From the NCBI GenBank assembly GCA_963674835.2, contig CAXXKC010000002.1:310001-374000 (forward strand): a stretch of DNA of 64,000 nucleotides, written 5' to 3'. The position numbers were made by a program, and so were the translations under genes. Below the pieces are notes generated by a model. That model was not told the DNA's origin and made no database searches. It worked only from the letters and a program-made list of their open reading frames with translations. The DNA is from G963674835 sp963674835 (GTDB lineage Bacteria > Planctomycetota > Planctomycetia > Pirellulales > Thermoguttaceae). Below are positions 54,711 through 63,923 of the stretch, one piece after another; positions within the stretch are counted from its first letter, which is position 1; every line of letters begins with the position of its first letter.

Positions 54711-56246
54711 ATGGATCGTTTGACAGCGGTAGCCGTCGCCATCGGCCTCTTGACGCTTGTGGCCGGATGCAAGGTAGGGCCGGATTACTGTGGTCCGCCA
54801 CCTGCATGTATACAGCCAAGCTGGAGGCAGACCGATGATCCCGCTGTGAAAATGTGCTGCGAGAGCCTCGCCGCTTGGTGGATGAAATTCGACGATCCTA
54901 CGCTGAACGTGCTGGTCGATCGAGCCGCTCGCAACAACCTGGACCTGCACGAGGCGGCGCTACGGATCTTCGAGGCGAGGGCCAAGCGATGTATTGTCCG
55001 TGGTGATCTGTTCCCCCAAATCCAACAGGATGCTTCCTATTCATATAGCAAGACGTCGACGGCAGGCGTCATGGGGAGCAGCGGAACCGGAGGCCTTGCG
55101 ACCGGCGCCCTCGATCAATGGAACCTCGGATTGAACGGCACCTGGGAAATCGATGTGTTTGGCCGCCTAAGACGACTTGTCGAGGCTGCAGATGACGACA
55201 TCGGCGTCTCGATCGAGGACTATCGAGACACCATGGTGATCCTGCTGGGCGACGTTGCAACCAACTACGTCGACGCAAGAACCTACCAGCGGCGGCTGGA
55301 GATTGCCCGGGAGAACTTGCAGCTCCAACAGCGAACGCTGGAGTTGACGGAGAAACGGTTCAAGGGCGAATTGTCCCCCGAACTCGACGTGGCTCAAGCA
55401 CGGGCAAACTACGAAAACACGGCCGCGGGAATTCCCTCGCTTGAAATCGGCTACCAGCAATCGCTCAACCGTCTCAGCGTTCTTCTGGGCTGTCCGCCTG
55501 GTGAAGTGGACGGATTGCTGGCCGAGCAAGCCCCTATCCCAATACCGCCAAAAGAGATCGCCATCGGAATACCTGCCGATCTGCTCCGACGGCGGCCCGA
55601 CATTCGCAGGGCCGAATGCGAGGTCGCCGCCCAGACCGCCCGAATTGGAGCCGCGATCGGGGAGATGTATCCGAAGTTCACGCTGCTCGGATCGTTTGGA
55701 CTGGATGCTCAAGGCTTCAGCAAGCTCTTCAGTGGCGACGCCATTACGGCGAGCACAGGCCCTCAGATGCAGTGGAACATCCTCAACTTCGGTCGCCTCC
55801 GCTGCAACGTCTACATGCACGAATCGCTCCAGCAGCAGTACGTTGTCAGTTATCAGAAGAAGGTACTGGTCGCCGCAGAAGAGGTGGACAATGCCTTGGT
55901 GAGCTACGTTCGCCAGAAGCAGCGTCGCTCGCACCTACGAAACGAGGTCGAAGCCAGTCGCCGCTCCGTCGTTCTCTCGCAACAGCGGTACATCGGGGGA
56001 GATGTGGACTTTCAACGCGTGCTCGATTCGCAACGATCGCTTCTGAACTCCGAAGAGCAACTGGCATCCACCGAGGCCAATGTGGCGATCGCCGTAATCG
56101 AACTGTATCGTGCATTGGGCGGCGGTTGGCAATCGGCCGAGTTGACGTCCGTTGAAGCAGCGGGCGGGTCGGCGTCTCCCGACGTCGGCCAGAGCGCCGC
56201 TCCCGAAGTGGTTGAGACGCCCATGCCTGACGGCGGTCCCAAATAG
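54711..56246 (+). CDS. Outer-membrane efflux lipoprotein, NodT/OprM (TolC-like) family
   Basis: A 511-aa channel protein. A lipobox (LLTLVAGC, Cys20) marks it as a lipoprotein. The core has the twofold repeat typical of TolC-type proteins (LVDRAARNNLDLHEAALRIFEA, then PADLLRRRPDIRRAECEV). It begins at ATG 54711. It is divergent from the MFP-RND genes, and together they form a complete tripartite pump. The C-terminal tail (Ser/Ala/Pro/Asp) is a disordered addition. Confidence 0.93.
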   Translation: MDRLTAVAVAIGLLTLVAGCKVGPDYCGPPPACIQPSWRQTDDPAVKMCCESLAAWWMKFDDPTLNVLVDRAARNNLDLHEAALRIFEARAKRCIVRGDLFPQIQQDASYSYSKTSTAGVMGSSGTGGLATGALDQWNLGLNGTWEIDVFGRLRRLVEAADDDIGVSIEDYRDTMVILLGDVATNYVDARTYQRRLEIARENLQLQQRTLELTEKRFKGELSPELDVAQARANYENTAAGIPSLEIGYQQSLNRLSVLLGCPPGEVDGLLAEQAPIPIPPKEIAIGIPADLLRRRPDIRRAECEVAAQTARIGAAIGEMYPKFTLLGSFGLDAQGFSKLFSGDAITASTGPQMQWNILNFGRLRCNVYMHESLQQQYVVSYQKKVLVAAEEVDNALVSYVRQKQRRSHLRNEVEASRRSVVLSQQRYIGGDVDFQRVLDSQRSLLNSEEQLASTEANVAIAVIELYRALGGGWQSAELTSVEAAGGSASPDVGQSAAPEVVETPMPDGGPK

Positions 56247-56371
56247 CAGATGTGCACGGTCCGGGGACTGCCGAAAATCGCGATGTTAGGCTCTGGCGCG
56301 CGACCGCGCTGTTAGGGGCAAGTGAATTCGTGGTGCATGGCGGTCTACTTCGACCCGCTGCTTGCCGCACC

Positions 56372-57832
56372 TCAGTCTTCGTCGAGCCCCTCGCGGAAAT
56401 GACCGTCGTCGCCGATCAGCGGTTGGGCATGGTCTACGCGGCCCAGCGGCAAGCAGCCCGGCCCGATGCCGTCGCGGCCCAGGTCGCCGTCGGTCTGCTC
56501 GGCGAGGACCGTTAGCCGTCTGACAACGTCGGGATTCGCCGCGGCCACGTCGGTGCTCTCGCCGATGTCGGACTGAAGGTTGTAGAGATCGCCCTTGGCC
56601 AGGTGCAGCTTCCAGGGACCTCTGCGCACGGCCTCGAGCTTCAAGCCGCGATAGTAGTAGAAGACCTCGTGTGAAGATTTTGCCCCGCTCTGCCCCGACC
56701 AAAGGGGCCATGCGTCGGCACCGTCGAGCTTGCAGTCGTCGGGCAGGCGGGCGCCGGCCAGTTGGACCAGCGTTGGCAGCACATCGATCATCCCTGTGAT
56801 CTCGTCGGTCGACGTGCCGGCAGCGATCTTGCCGGGCCACCAGACGATCGTCGGATCGCGCATCCCGCCTTCCCACGTGCTGCCCTTGAAGCCCCGCAGC
56901 GGCGCGTTCACAGCCCGCCGCGTGCCGCCGTTGTCGGAGGTGAACAGCACCAATGTTTTCGAGCCGAGATTCAACTGGCGCAACGTATCGAGCACCTGCC
57001 CGACGCTCCAATCCACCTCCTCGACCCAGTCGCCATAGATGCCGTTGTTCGACTTGCCTTGAAATGCCTTGCCCGGATAGATCGGGAAGTGCACGGCATT
57101 GTGCGGCAGGTAGACGAAGAAGGGCTGGTCCTTGTGCGCGTGGATGAAGTCGACTGCCTTTCGGGTGTAGCGCTCGACCAACGTCTGCTGCGCGGCGGCG
57201 TCGACACGCAGGACGACCTTGCCGTTCTCGACCAGAGGCAGGGGAGGTTGGCTGAAACCCCTCATACCGCACTCATCGCGGACCGGCTGGGCCTTTTTGC
57301 CGCGATTGGGCTTTGGAAGCGGATCGCCCAGGCTGCTCTTCGAGCCGTCCTCGGCTCGGCCCATGTCGTTCGAGTAGGGAATGCCGAAATAGTAGTCGAA
57401 GCCCCGTCGCCGCGGCAGAAACTCCGGCTGATCGCCCAGGTGCCACTTGCCGATACAGGCCGTGGCGTAGCCCTCCTTCTTGAGCAGTTCGGCCACGGTG
57501 GGTGTGGCCGGGGTCAGCCCGACTTGTGACGCGGGAAACAGCACGCCAGGAATGGGCAGCACTCGCTTAGGATAGCAGCCGGTCATCACGGCGGAACGCG
57601 AGGGAGAGCAGACCGGGGCGGTATAGAAGCAAGTCAGCTTTCGTCCTTCAGCCGCCATTCGGTCGAGATTCGGCGTGCGATTGAGCTTCGATCCGAACGG
57701 TCCGATGTCGGCGTAGCCCATGTCGTCGATGTTGATCACGATGAAATTGGGGCGCTGGTCGGCCGCCGTCGCTCCCCAAGGGCACGACAGCCCGACGATA
57801 AGTGTCAGAAGGAACGTGCGGACGATGGTCAT
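56372..57832 (-). CDS. Secreted sulfatase (type I, formylglycine-dependent)
   Basis: A 486-aa sulfatase with signal peptide ending WGATAA-DQ. The CxPSR modification motif is present in VCSPSRSAVMTG, where the Cys becomes formylglycine. Metal-binding residues: NIDDMGYAD near the N-terminus and FTSDNGG. Other conserved parts: GKWHLGDQPEFLPRRRGFDYY and GLKLEAVRRGPWKLHL. ATG 57832 has AAGGAGG nine bases before. Substrate unknown; planctomycetes carry many such enzymes for algal sulfated polysaccharides. Confidence 0.95.
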   Translation of the reverse strand: MTIVRTFLLTLIVGLSCPWGATAADQRPNFIVINIDDMGYADIGPFGSKLNRTPNLDRMAAEGRKLTCFYTAPVCSPSRSAVMTGCYPKRVLPIPGVLFPASQVGLTPATPTVAELLKKEGYATACIGKWHLGDQPEFLPRRRGFDYYFGIPYSNDMGRAEDGSKSSLGDPLPKPNRGKKAQPVRDECGMRGFSQPPLPLVENGKVVLRVDAAAQQTLVERYTRKAVDFIHAHKDQPFFVYLPHNAVHFPIYPGKAFQGKSNNGIYGDWVEEVDWSVGQVLDTLRQLNLGSKTLVLFTSDNGGTRRAVNAPLRGFKGSTWEGGMRDPTIVWWPGKIAAGTSTDEITGMIDVLPTLVQLAGARLPDDCKLDGADAWPLWSGQSGAKSSHEVFYYYRGLKLEAVRRGPWKLHLAKGDLYNLQSDIGESTDVAAANPDVVRRLTVLAEQTDGDLGRDGIGPGCLPLGRVDHAQPLIGDDGHFREGLDED

Positions 57833-58305
57833 GGACGGGGGCCTCCTTTTCGGCAGCGGAAGTGGGCCGATTGTTCCCACTGCCGTGAACCTGAAACCGT
57901 CATTTGTTTTCGACACTCAGGCTTAACTCGCGCTTGCGGGAAAGGGGCCGAGGGTGAGGGCACATCGCCCCGCTGACCGCCATCATCCACCAACGGCCCC
58001 ATCGGCGACGGCCGATGCCGGCGCGGCGGCGGGCTCCAAGGAACCCAAGGCAGCCACGGCGGCTCCTCATACGAACACTGGCTCTCCGTCTGCTGGTTCA
58101 ACACCCGCGCCAACGACGCCAAACCACACCGACCCGTACCGATACCAAGAACAATCGATTGCCTCATGGGAACAACCTAGCCGCGTAAGAAAACCAAAAC
58201 AACCGCCAGATTCCAAGACACCGCCCGCCCCAACCGCCGCCGACCCCCCCTCCGTGCATCCCCCAGCATACCCTGCAACACTGCCCCATCCAAGCGAATT
58301 CGCCG
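57833..58305. other. Intergenic stretch between sulfatase and RAYT 1
   Basis: About 470 bases. C/A-rich on the + strand between 57950 and 58300, giving a spurious Pro/Thr/Ala-rich frame. I see no gene. At the right end ggacaataaa occurs twice in tandem (58306-58325), just outside the left inverted repeat. Confidence 0.5.
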
Positions 58306-58322
58306 GGACAATAAAGGACAAT

Positions 58323-59096
58323 AAAGGGGATAGGCGCATATATTGGCAAGGATGGGGGCTTCTGGTAAAGTCTCGCCATGCCACGAATCGGAAGAGTTGC
58401 CCCGGGAGGTATGGTGTTTCATGTGCTGAACCGTGGCGTCGGGCGGATGACCATCTTTCGCCACGAGAAGGATTTTGAAGCGTTCCAGCGGGTGTTGGAA
58501 GAGACCCTTCGCGTTGCGCCCGTGCGCATTGAGGCGTTCTGTTGGATGTCGAATCATTGGCATTTCGTGCTCTGGCCGAAGGACGATGGCGACCTTTCCC
58601 AGTTCATGCAGCGAATGACCAACATGCACACGCAGCGATGGCAGCGAGCGAAACGACGCGTTGGCTACGGGCACCTCTATCAAGGGCGTTTCAAGTCGTT
58701 TCCGATTGAGACGGACGATCATTTCTATCGTGTTGTCCGCTACGTCGAGCGGAACGCGTTGCGTGCCGGGCTTGTCGAGCACGCCGAGGACTGGCAGTGG
58801 GGAAGTCTGCACCCCCGGTGGCGGTCGGCCGGCTCCGGGTTTCTCTCGGATTGGCCGCTGGCACGGCCGAGCGACTGGCTGGAACAGGTCAACCAGCCCG
58901 AGACGGAAAGCGAGTTGGCTGCCATCCGGCGCTGTGTTCGTCGTGGCAGTCCATTTGGCGGCGTCGGATGGAGAGAACGCACGGCGGAGGAGCTTGGTTT
59001 ACAATCGACGCTCCGCGCTCGCGGGCGCCCACGTGCTGCTGCGACATGAATCCCCAATGTTATACACTCTCCCCAATATATGCGCCTGTCCCCTTT
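58323..59096 (+). mobile_element. RAYT unit 1: transposase gene bounded by 24-bp inverted repeats
   Basis: Left arm 58323-58346 and right arm 59073-59096 are inverted repeats of 24 bp with one mismatch (core AGGCGCATATATTGG). Outside the right arm a 15-bp unit, ccctttgttgcctct, occurs three times (59091-59105, 59106-59120, 59124-59138, the last with one change). Outside the left, ggacaataaa is doubled. The layout resembles REP-RAYT loci. Confidence 0.75.
58378..59049 (+). CDS. REP-associated tyrosine transposase (RAYT), copy 1
   Basis: A 223-aa single-strand transposase of the IS200-like Y1 superfamily. The HUH motif is NHWHFVLWP; the catalytic Tyr is expected in the helix VRYVERNALRAGLV. 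The start (MPRIGRVAPGGMVFHVLNRG) and the WGSLHPRW segment are typical of RAYTs; the basic tail (RARGRPRAAAT) is also common. Intact, with no frameshift. RAYTs are single-copy-lineage domesticated transposases thought to move short REP palindromes. Confidence 0.9.
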   Translation: MPRIGRVAPGGMVFHVLNRGVGRMTIFRHEKDFEAFQRVLEETLRVAPVRIEAFCWMSNHWHFVLWPKDDGDLSQFMQRMTNMHTQRWQRAKRRVGYGHLYQGRFKSFPIETDDHFYRVVRYVERNALRAGLVEHAEDWQWGSLHPRWRSAGSGFLSDWPLARPSDWLEQVNQPETESELAAIRRCVRRGSPFGGVGWRERTAEELGLQSTLRARGRPRAAAT

Positions 59097-59198
59097 GTTG
59101 CCTCTCCCTTTGTTGCCTCTGTCCCCTTTGTTGCCTCCGTTCCGGTGCGGTTGTTATTCTGGAAAATCCAAAAGCCCGGGCCCTTGACACGACGGCGG

Positions 59199-59654
59199 TT
59201 ATGGGTGTTCCCTTTTATCGTCCCCTCCATCGCGGTCCCGTAGGTTTCTATCGATGAGCATAGAGACGACGCTAACGATACCCAGGAAGCCGCCACCGCG
59301 CTCAATACGGACAGTGAATTCGCCTTCGGACGTCGTCTTAAGAAGGACGAAGGAGTAGTGGTATGTATCTACCTCACCTTCCCTCGCACAAGCATCGAAG
59401 TCCAGGCTCACAGCTGCCAGATCCTCATTCTTCAATGATACTACCGTACCCTGCGAAGCCAAGACGATGCGAGAAGTTGAAACGAACAGCCAGTCGTTGT
59501 CGGAGAAGGCGCTTGCAAGAACAGGGATCTCATCGCTGAGAAGGCAGATGGTGCGCAGAATGCGAGCAGTGATCTCACGTGGAAGTTCCCCGAACTCTCC
59601 TGTTCGCTCTCCAGGTGGGCCGAAGCGGCTGTGCCGCCGAAAGCGAGCGAGCAT
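59199..59654 (-). CDS. Hypothetical protein between two RAYT genes
   Basis: A 151-aa protein with no family I recognise (start at ATG 59654; an upstream ATG at 59684 would give 161 aa). It has no signal peptide; residues about 40-140 alternate strands (DWLFVSTSRIVLASQGTVVSL, YHYSFVLLKTTSEGEFTVRI) in a pattern like a PH-type domain as seen in some bacterial YdbS/bPH proteins, but this is weak. It could be cargo between the RAYT units or an old resident. Codon use is ordinary. Confidence 0.55.
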   Translation of the reverse strand: MLARFRRHSRFGPPGERTGEFGELPREITARILRTICLLSDEIPVLASAFSDNDWLFVSTSRIVLASQGTVVSLKNEDLAAVSLDFDACAREGEVDTYHYSFVLLKTTSEGEFTVRIERGGGFLGIVSVVSMLIDRNLRDRDGGDDKREHP

Positions 59655-59778
59655 TATCGACTTCAAGTGTACCGGGTCTTGCATAACAGGTTACAGGGTT
59701 TTGAACCATACAACGGTGATTTCGTCGATTCGGCGAATCGTGTAGCCGAACCTGGCAGCGTATCGCGAGTTAGAGGAG

Positions 59779-60551
59779 AAAAGGGGTCAGAACTATTATC
59801 TATTCCCGACAGGCTTCCGAGGGCGACCGCGGGGGCGTATTGTCAGATCGAGTTTCAGTCGCCGGGCCAAGCGGTCAATCCACCCACACTCGCCGTACGG
59901 CAATCCCGTTTCGCTACTGCGACGGATGGCCGCCAGTTCGTCGGCGTCCGGCGTTTGGTGCACATAGGCGGACCATCGTCGCTGACGTGTCGCCGGGCGG
60001 GCTCCCAACGCTTCGTACGCTGGCGTCGCGTCCAGCAGCCCATCGCTGCGACCGTCGCCGTGGCACGCGAAACTGCTCCAACGATACTCGCCCGCTTGCT
60101 CCACCAACTTCGCCCGCAACGGGTTTGCTTCGATGTACCGCAGCACGCTCAACAAGTGCTCGTCGTCCTGAATCACCGGACTCTTGAAGCGGCCTTGCCA
60201 CACGTGCCCGCTGGTACCGTGGAACCGGTGGTAACGCTGCGTGTGAGACACCAGCAAGCTCTGCACGACCCGGCTGATGGAGTTCCCCCGTGGGCGGACC
60301 AGCAGATGGATATGATTTCCCATCAGGCAGTAGCCGTACACGTCAAAGGGCTTTCGCTTTTTGAGGTCGGCGACTGCCTTGAGGAAAGCTACGTAATCGC
60401 CCTCATCGTAGAATACCGGCTGGCGGTTGTTGCCACGGTTGATGACATGATACACCAACCCATCGTCAATCGGCCGCAAGGGGCGAGGCATGGCAACAGA
60501 CTACTCGGTTTCGCCCCCTTCTGCAAGAGCAAAATAGTTCTGACCCCTTTT
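59779..60551 (-). mobile_element. RAYT unit 2: transposase gene bounded by perfect 19-bp inverted repeats
   Basis: AAAAGGGGTCAGAACTATT at 59779-59797 is perfectly inverted at 60533-60551. The right arm overlaps the first of two exact 16-bp tandem units (60541-60556, 60557-60572) and further on a 13-bp unit is doubled (60601-60613, 60614-60626). The sequence of the arms differs from unit 1. Confidence 0.8.
59796..60491 (-). CDS. REP-associated tyrosine transposase (RAYT), copy 2
   Basis: A 231-aa RAYT with HUH motif GNHIHLLVRP and the catalytic-Tyr helix LLSVLRYIEANPLRAKLV; starts MPRPLRPIDDGLVYHVINRG and ends with the basic RPRGRPRKPVGNR. It is related to copy 1 but clearly different (not a recent duplicate). 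The TAA stop lies inside the left inverted repeat. Intact. Confidence 0.9.
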   Translation of the reverse strand: MPRPLRPIDDGLVYHVINRGNNRQPVFYDEGDYVAFLKAVADLKKRKPFDVYGYCLMGNHIHLLVRPRGNSISRVVQSLLVSHTQRYHRFHGTSGHVWQGRFKSPVIQDDEHLLSVLRYIEANPLRAKLVEQAGEYRWSSFACHGDGRSDGLLDATPAYEALGARPATRQRRWSAYVHQTPDADELAAIRRSSETGLPYGECGWIDRLARRLKLDLTIRPRGRPRKPVGNR

Positions 60552-60625
60552 CGGTTTGACCCCTTTTCGGTTCCTTCGGTTCCCAGAGCAGCTGCGTCCC
60601 CGTTTCGATTCCTCGTTTCGATTCC

Positions 60626-61594
60626 TTAGTCTGACTCCACGGCCTCAAGACGCCACTGTTGATTCGGACCTCCATGAAATGCCCATTGGATTGCCACGGC
60701 CCCCTTGTTCCTCGGGTTCGGCATATCAAGACAGAAACCACTGCTGCAGTTCGTGAGACGAAAGAACCCCTCACCGCGATGTTCCATAAGCCAGAGCGAT
60801 TCCGGGCCACCAGCTGGCCACTGACAAACCCTATGGCCTTGCTCCTTCGACCCGCTGGCGATCGCCAAGCACTGGCCTGTCTTTCGATTAACGATCCTGC
60901 AATATGCTCCGGCCCTTTCAACAAACCAGTGGGTCTCCGTTGCCGTGGCTGGACTGTCCCATTGGAGAATGTCTGCTCCTGGCGTCAACCTCCCCTCTCG
61001 TACACCTAGCGCTAGGCCGCTCTCACGGTTGACGATTCTCATCCAGTTACGCCCTGCTGTCTTCTTCCATCCGAGCGTTTTAGCAAGATCTGTTAACCGT
61101 CGATCGGCGATCTGTGACTGGAGGCCGTTGCTGCGCTGAGCTCGCGCGTACCATTCGGCAGCATCGAGCTGGAGTCGGAGACGCTTCTCTTTCAGCGTTT
61201 CCTGTGTCGCTGCGTAATTGAACAAATCGCCACGGCGGATCTGCTCTTCCGGATCGGTCGGGCCATTCGCCTTGAACCGCTCCACGATCGCGCCGATCGC
61301 CGCAGAAGTCAGTGCCCAGTCTTTGGCCTCTGCGCCGAGGTTTCGCGCTCCATAGAACAGCGCATACTGGGCCGCCGGCTCAGTGCCAGCCGTCTGTGCC
61401 ATCGCAAGTAGCTCGGCGCCGAGCGCGCTTTTGTCGCATGGCTTCTTGGCTTTAGCCACCCGATCGCGATACAGTTCGTTCGCCGCTCTCGTGGCTTTGG
61501 CAACCGCGTCGGCGCTTGGCCACGGAACTTGCTCCTCTTGCCCGGCGCATAGAACCGGCACCGCCGCAAGGACCGCTGTACAGATGAGACTCAT
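60626..61594 (-). CDS. Secreted ricin-type beta-trefoil lectin protein
   Basis: A 322-aa exported protein (signal about 1-18, MSLICTAVLAAVPVLCAG). Residues 25-180 are helical with no recognised family. Residues about 190-322 form a ricin B-like beta-trefoil with three repeated units (ILQWDSPATATETHW, VCQWPAGGPESLW, AIQWAFHGGPNQQW), the QxW motifs that bind sugars. ATG 61594 follows AAAGGCGG at a suitable distance. The TAA stop lies within a 13-bp tandem repeat outside RAYT unit 2. Confidence 0.82.
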   Translation of the reverse strand: MSLICTAVLAAVPVLCAGQEEQVPWPSADAVAKATRAANELYRDRVAKAKKPCDKSALGAELLAMAQTAGTEPAAQYALFYGARNLGAEAKDWALTSAAIGAIVERFKANGPTDPEEQIRRGDLFNYAATQETLKEKRLRLQLDAAEWYARAQRSNGLQSQIADRRLTDLAKTLGWKKTAGRNWMRIVNRESGLALGVREGRLTPGADILQWDSPATATETHWFVERAGAYCRIVNRKTGQCLAIASGSKEQGHRVCQWPAGGPESLWLMEHRGEGFFRLTNCSSGFCLDMPNPRNKGAVAIQWAFHGGPNQQWRLEAVESD

Positions 61595-62028
61595 GGGAAC
61601 CGCCTTTCATTGGTCGCGACGAACCCGAGCGGACACCCATGCGGCAGGAAGAGAGGGAAGACGCGCGAAAGGAGCAGTTTCCGCCGTCGTGGATTTCCCA
61701 ACGCCGAACGTCCAGCCCCTAATGCACCGCAGGGTACTCGTCGGCCAGGGTTCGCTTAGCCGCCCAGTGGCCGTCAATCCGGGCCTTCTGAAACCCCTTC
61801 TAGTTTCTCCCCGTGATCTCAAGAAGGCAACATACTCCCCACCATTTCGCGAGAAAAAGGTGAGTTTGCTTCGCATCTTCTGCCCTTCGTCTCGGCGTGG
61901 CGTCCGATCGCGTTTGTCCACCGTCGGCACGCTGGGCGTGTGCTTGCCGGTTTCGATGCGGATACCGGCTAAGATCACCAACTCCAGTTGACTGAGGCCC
62001 GCGGCACCGCAATCACGGATGGCGGCCG
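61595..62028. other. Intergenic stretch, possibly with decayed coding sequence
   Basis: 434 bases. On the minus strand two different frames each show short protein-like pieces (KARIDGHWAAKRTLADEYP; KLTFFSRNGGEYVAF), which may be a broken small gene, but neither is long or recognisable enough to call. Confidence 0.4.
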
Positions 62029-63618
62029 CTACTGGACGAATCGCGTCAGTGCGACGGAGGGGGTCAGGACGGTGGAGAAGCCGTCGGCGCTTTTGATGCG
62101 GGCTTCGAAGTGGTGCGTGCCCGGTTCGACTGGTTTGTTGATGGTGAAGTGGGCCCGGTCTTCGTTTCGGTTTGGGCCGGCGGGCACGTTTTGGGCGCTG
62201 GCCGTGCCGATCGAATGGCCGTCGGCGAAGAACTCGACGGTGATAGGGCCGGCGTCCATGGCGCCGATGTTGCTGACGGCGGCGGTCAAGGTCGCTTGGC
62301 CATTTTCGTAGCGCTCGAGCCAGAGGCTATGCGGCATGAGGGTGAGGCACGGTTTGATGTAGTACTTCAGGTTCAGGTCGCTGGCGAACTTGACGATCTG
62401 CTGATGGCGAGGTTCGTTCGACTCGCCCTTTTCGTTTTTGTAGAGGGCACCGCTATACCAGCCCTGTCCGCGCAGCTCGGGAAACTCGCGGCGGATGAAA
62501 CGCACGACCTCCTCCATCTCGCCGAGGTTGGTGATATCGACCGCTTCGGCGATATCCAGGCCCACGACGGTGTGGCAGGAGCTGCCATAGGTGGGAAGCA
62601 TCAAGTCGTAGATGCGGTAGTAGGGTTCCAGTCGACTTCGAATGACCTTGTAGATGTCCTCGGTCTTGAGGTACTTGGGGAACGCGTCCCAGATGTAGAC
62701 TTCGAGCATGACGAGGTCGGCGGCGTCGCGGAAGTACTTGGCGAAGACATCACGCGTGCCACCGCAGTGCCAGACGGCGTAGAAGAGATCGGGCCGCTGC
62801 TGCTTGGCCCATTTGAGCGCTTTCATGCTGGCGGCCGACTTCTTCTCGAACCAGGTTTCGGGATATCCACCGACCTCGTCGATGCCATAGCCAACCGCGC
62901 CGTCGGCGATATGCGTATACTGGACGCGGAAGTGTTCTTCGATCTGTTTGAGCGCGTCTTCTTCGCCCTTCTGATCGCGGAGGGCATCGTGGTTGGTCCA
63001 GGGCATACCACCGAATTGCCAGATCAACGCTTTCACGCCCCGTTCGGTGAGGCGGTCGCGTTGGTCTTTGGAATTGGCCGTGGTCACGATATTGCCCCAA
63101 CGGATCGGCCGTTGATGTTCGTAGTACCAGGGAAAAAAGAGTTGGCGGTCTTTGTCGATGACGGCGATGTCGATGTCGGCCTGGTTGTTGTTCTCGTCGG
63201 TTTCGCTGATTTTGTTCTCCGGATCGATGACCGCGCGGGCTTTGAAAAGGCCGTTGGTCTTGCTGGACCATTTCCAGTTCGCTTCGGCGATGAATTCCGT
63301 TACCTGCTTCTTGTCGACCTCTTTGGCGACTCTCTTGACGACGAGTTGCAACGGTTGCTTGGCCAGAGACTGCCCCTTGCGGTCGAGGATTTCCAGTTGA
63401 GCCGGAACGGGGCCCTCGATTTCCTTGGAGAGCTGCGCGCGGACGGCAACAGTGATCTCGTCACCTTCCGCCGGGAGGAAAGGGTTGATGAACAACCCGC
63501 CGGCCAGATAGAACTCGGTCGATATGCTCAGGTCGACATCTTCTTCGGCCGCGCCGGCGAGGCAGGAGGCGTGAAGCAACATCAGCGCGCATAGCGAACG
63601 GATCACGATCGTCTTCAT
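62029..63618 (-). CDS. Secreted protein with CARDB-like domains flanking a TIM-barrel-like region
   Basis: A 529-aa exported protein (signal peptide ending SCLAGA-AE). The N-terminal part (about 25-160) contains a CARDB-like Ig domain (FKARAVIDPENKISETDENNNQ). The middle (165-420) looks like a glycoside-hydrolase-type barrel (RDRLTERGVKALIWQFGG, VGYGIDEVGGYPETW, LVMLEVYIWDAFPKYL) but I do not recognise a family. The C-terminal part (about 425-529) is a second CARDB-like domain (ATLTAAVSNIGAMDAGPITVEF). ATG 63618 fits the signal peptide. Probably acts on an extracellular polymer. Confidence 0.75.
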   Translation of the reverse strand: MKTIVIRSLCALMLLHASCLAGAAEEDVDLSISTEFYLAGGLFINPFLPAEGDEITVAVRAQLSKEIEGPVPAQLEILDRKGQSLAKQPLQLVVKRVAKEVDKKQVTEFIAEANWKWSSKTNGLFKARAVIDPENKISETDENNNQADIDIAVIDKDRQLFFPWYYEHQRPIRWGNIVTTANSKDQRDRLTERGVKALIWQFGGMPWTNHDALRDQKGEEDALKQIEEHFRVQYTHIADGAVGYGIDEVGGYPETWFEKKSAASMKALKWAKQQRPDLFYAVWHCGGTRDVFAKYFRDAADLVMLEVYIWDAFPKYLKTEDIYKVIRSRLEPYYRIYDLMLPTYGSSCHTVVGLDIAEAVDITNLGEMEEVVRFIRREFPELRGQGWYSGALYKNEKGESNEPRHQQIVKFASDLNLKYYIKPCLTLMPHSLWLERYENGQATLTAAVSNIGAMDAGPITVEFFADGHSIGTASAQNVPAGPNRNEDRAHFTINKPVEPGTHHFEARIKSADGFSTVLTPSVALTRFVQ

Positions 63619-63838
63619 TCTCGGGTCCTTTGTGTTGCACCACACGGCGCGGCTGGTGGGAAGGCTGCCAACTATTGTAACATCGCGATCCCCCCCTACG
63701 TCTAGCGACTTGGCGGACTTCTGGGCGAAGATGTGTGGTTTCAGCCGGTCCCGGCCTCGGCCCCCTTCGCATGGCAAGGTGCGTCTGTTGGTGGCGGCAA
63801 TGGCGTGTTTCGCGAGTCGTGCGGCAGGCATTGCGTGA

Positions 63839-63867
63839 TTGCAGGGCGAGGTCCGGGGTTGTATTCT
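63839..63867 (+). promoter_or_regulatory. Promoter for the last partial gene
   Basis: TTGCAG (63839-63844) and TATTCT (63862-63867) lie 17 bp apart, 57 bp before the start codon. Confidence 0.45.
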
Positions 63868-63923
63868 GGCGGGTACGTTTCGTCCGTAGTCCCGAGAGGT
63901 TTTGCTCATTGAAAGGCTTGCCG

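Noticed and set aside
57954..58478. Long + strand open frame rich in Pro, Thr and Ala
   Set aside because: It overlaps the RAYT gene in a different frame, has low complexity and no start signal; it results from C/A-rich intergenic sequence.
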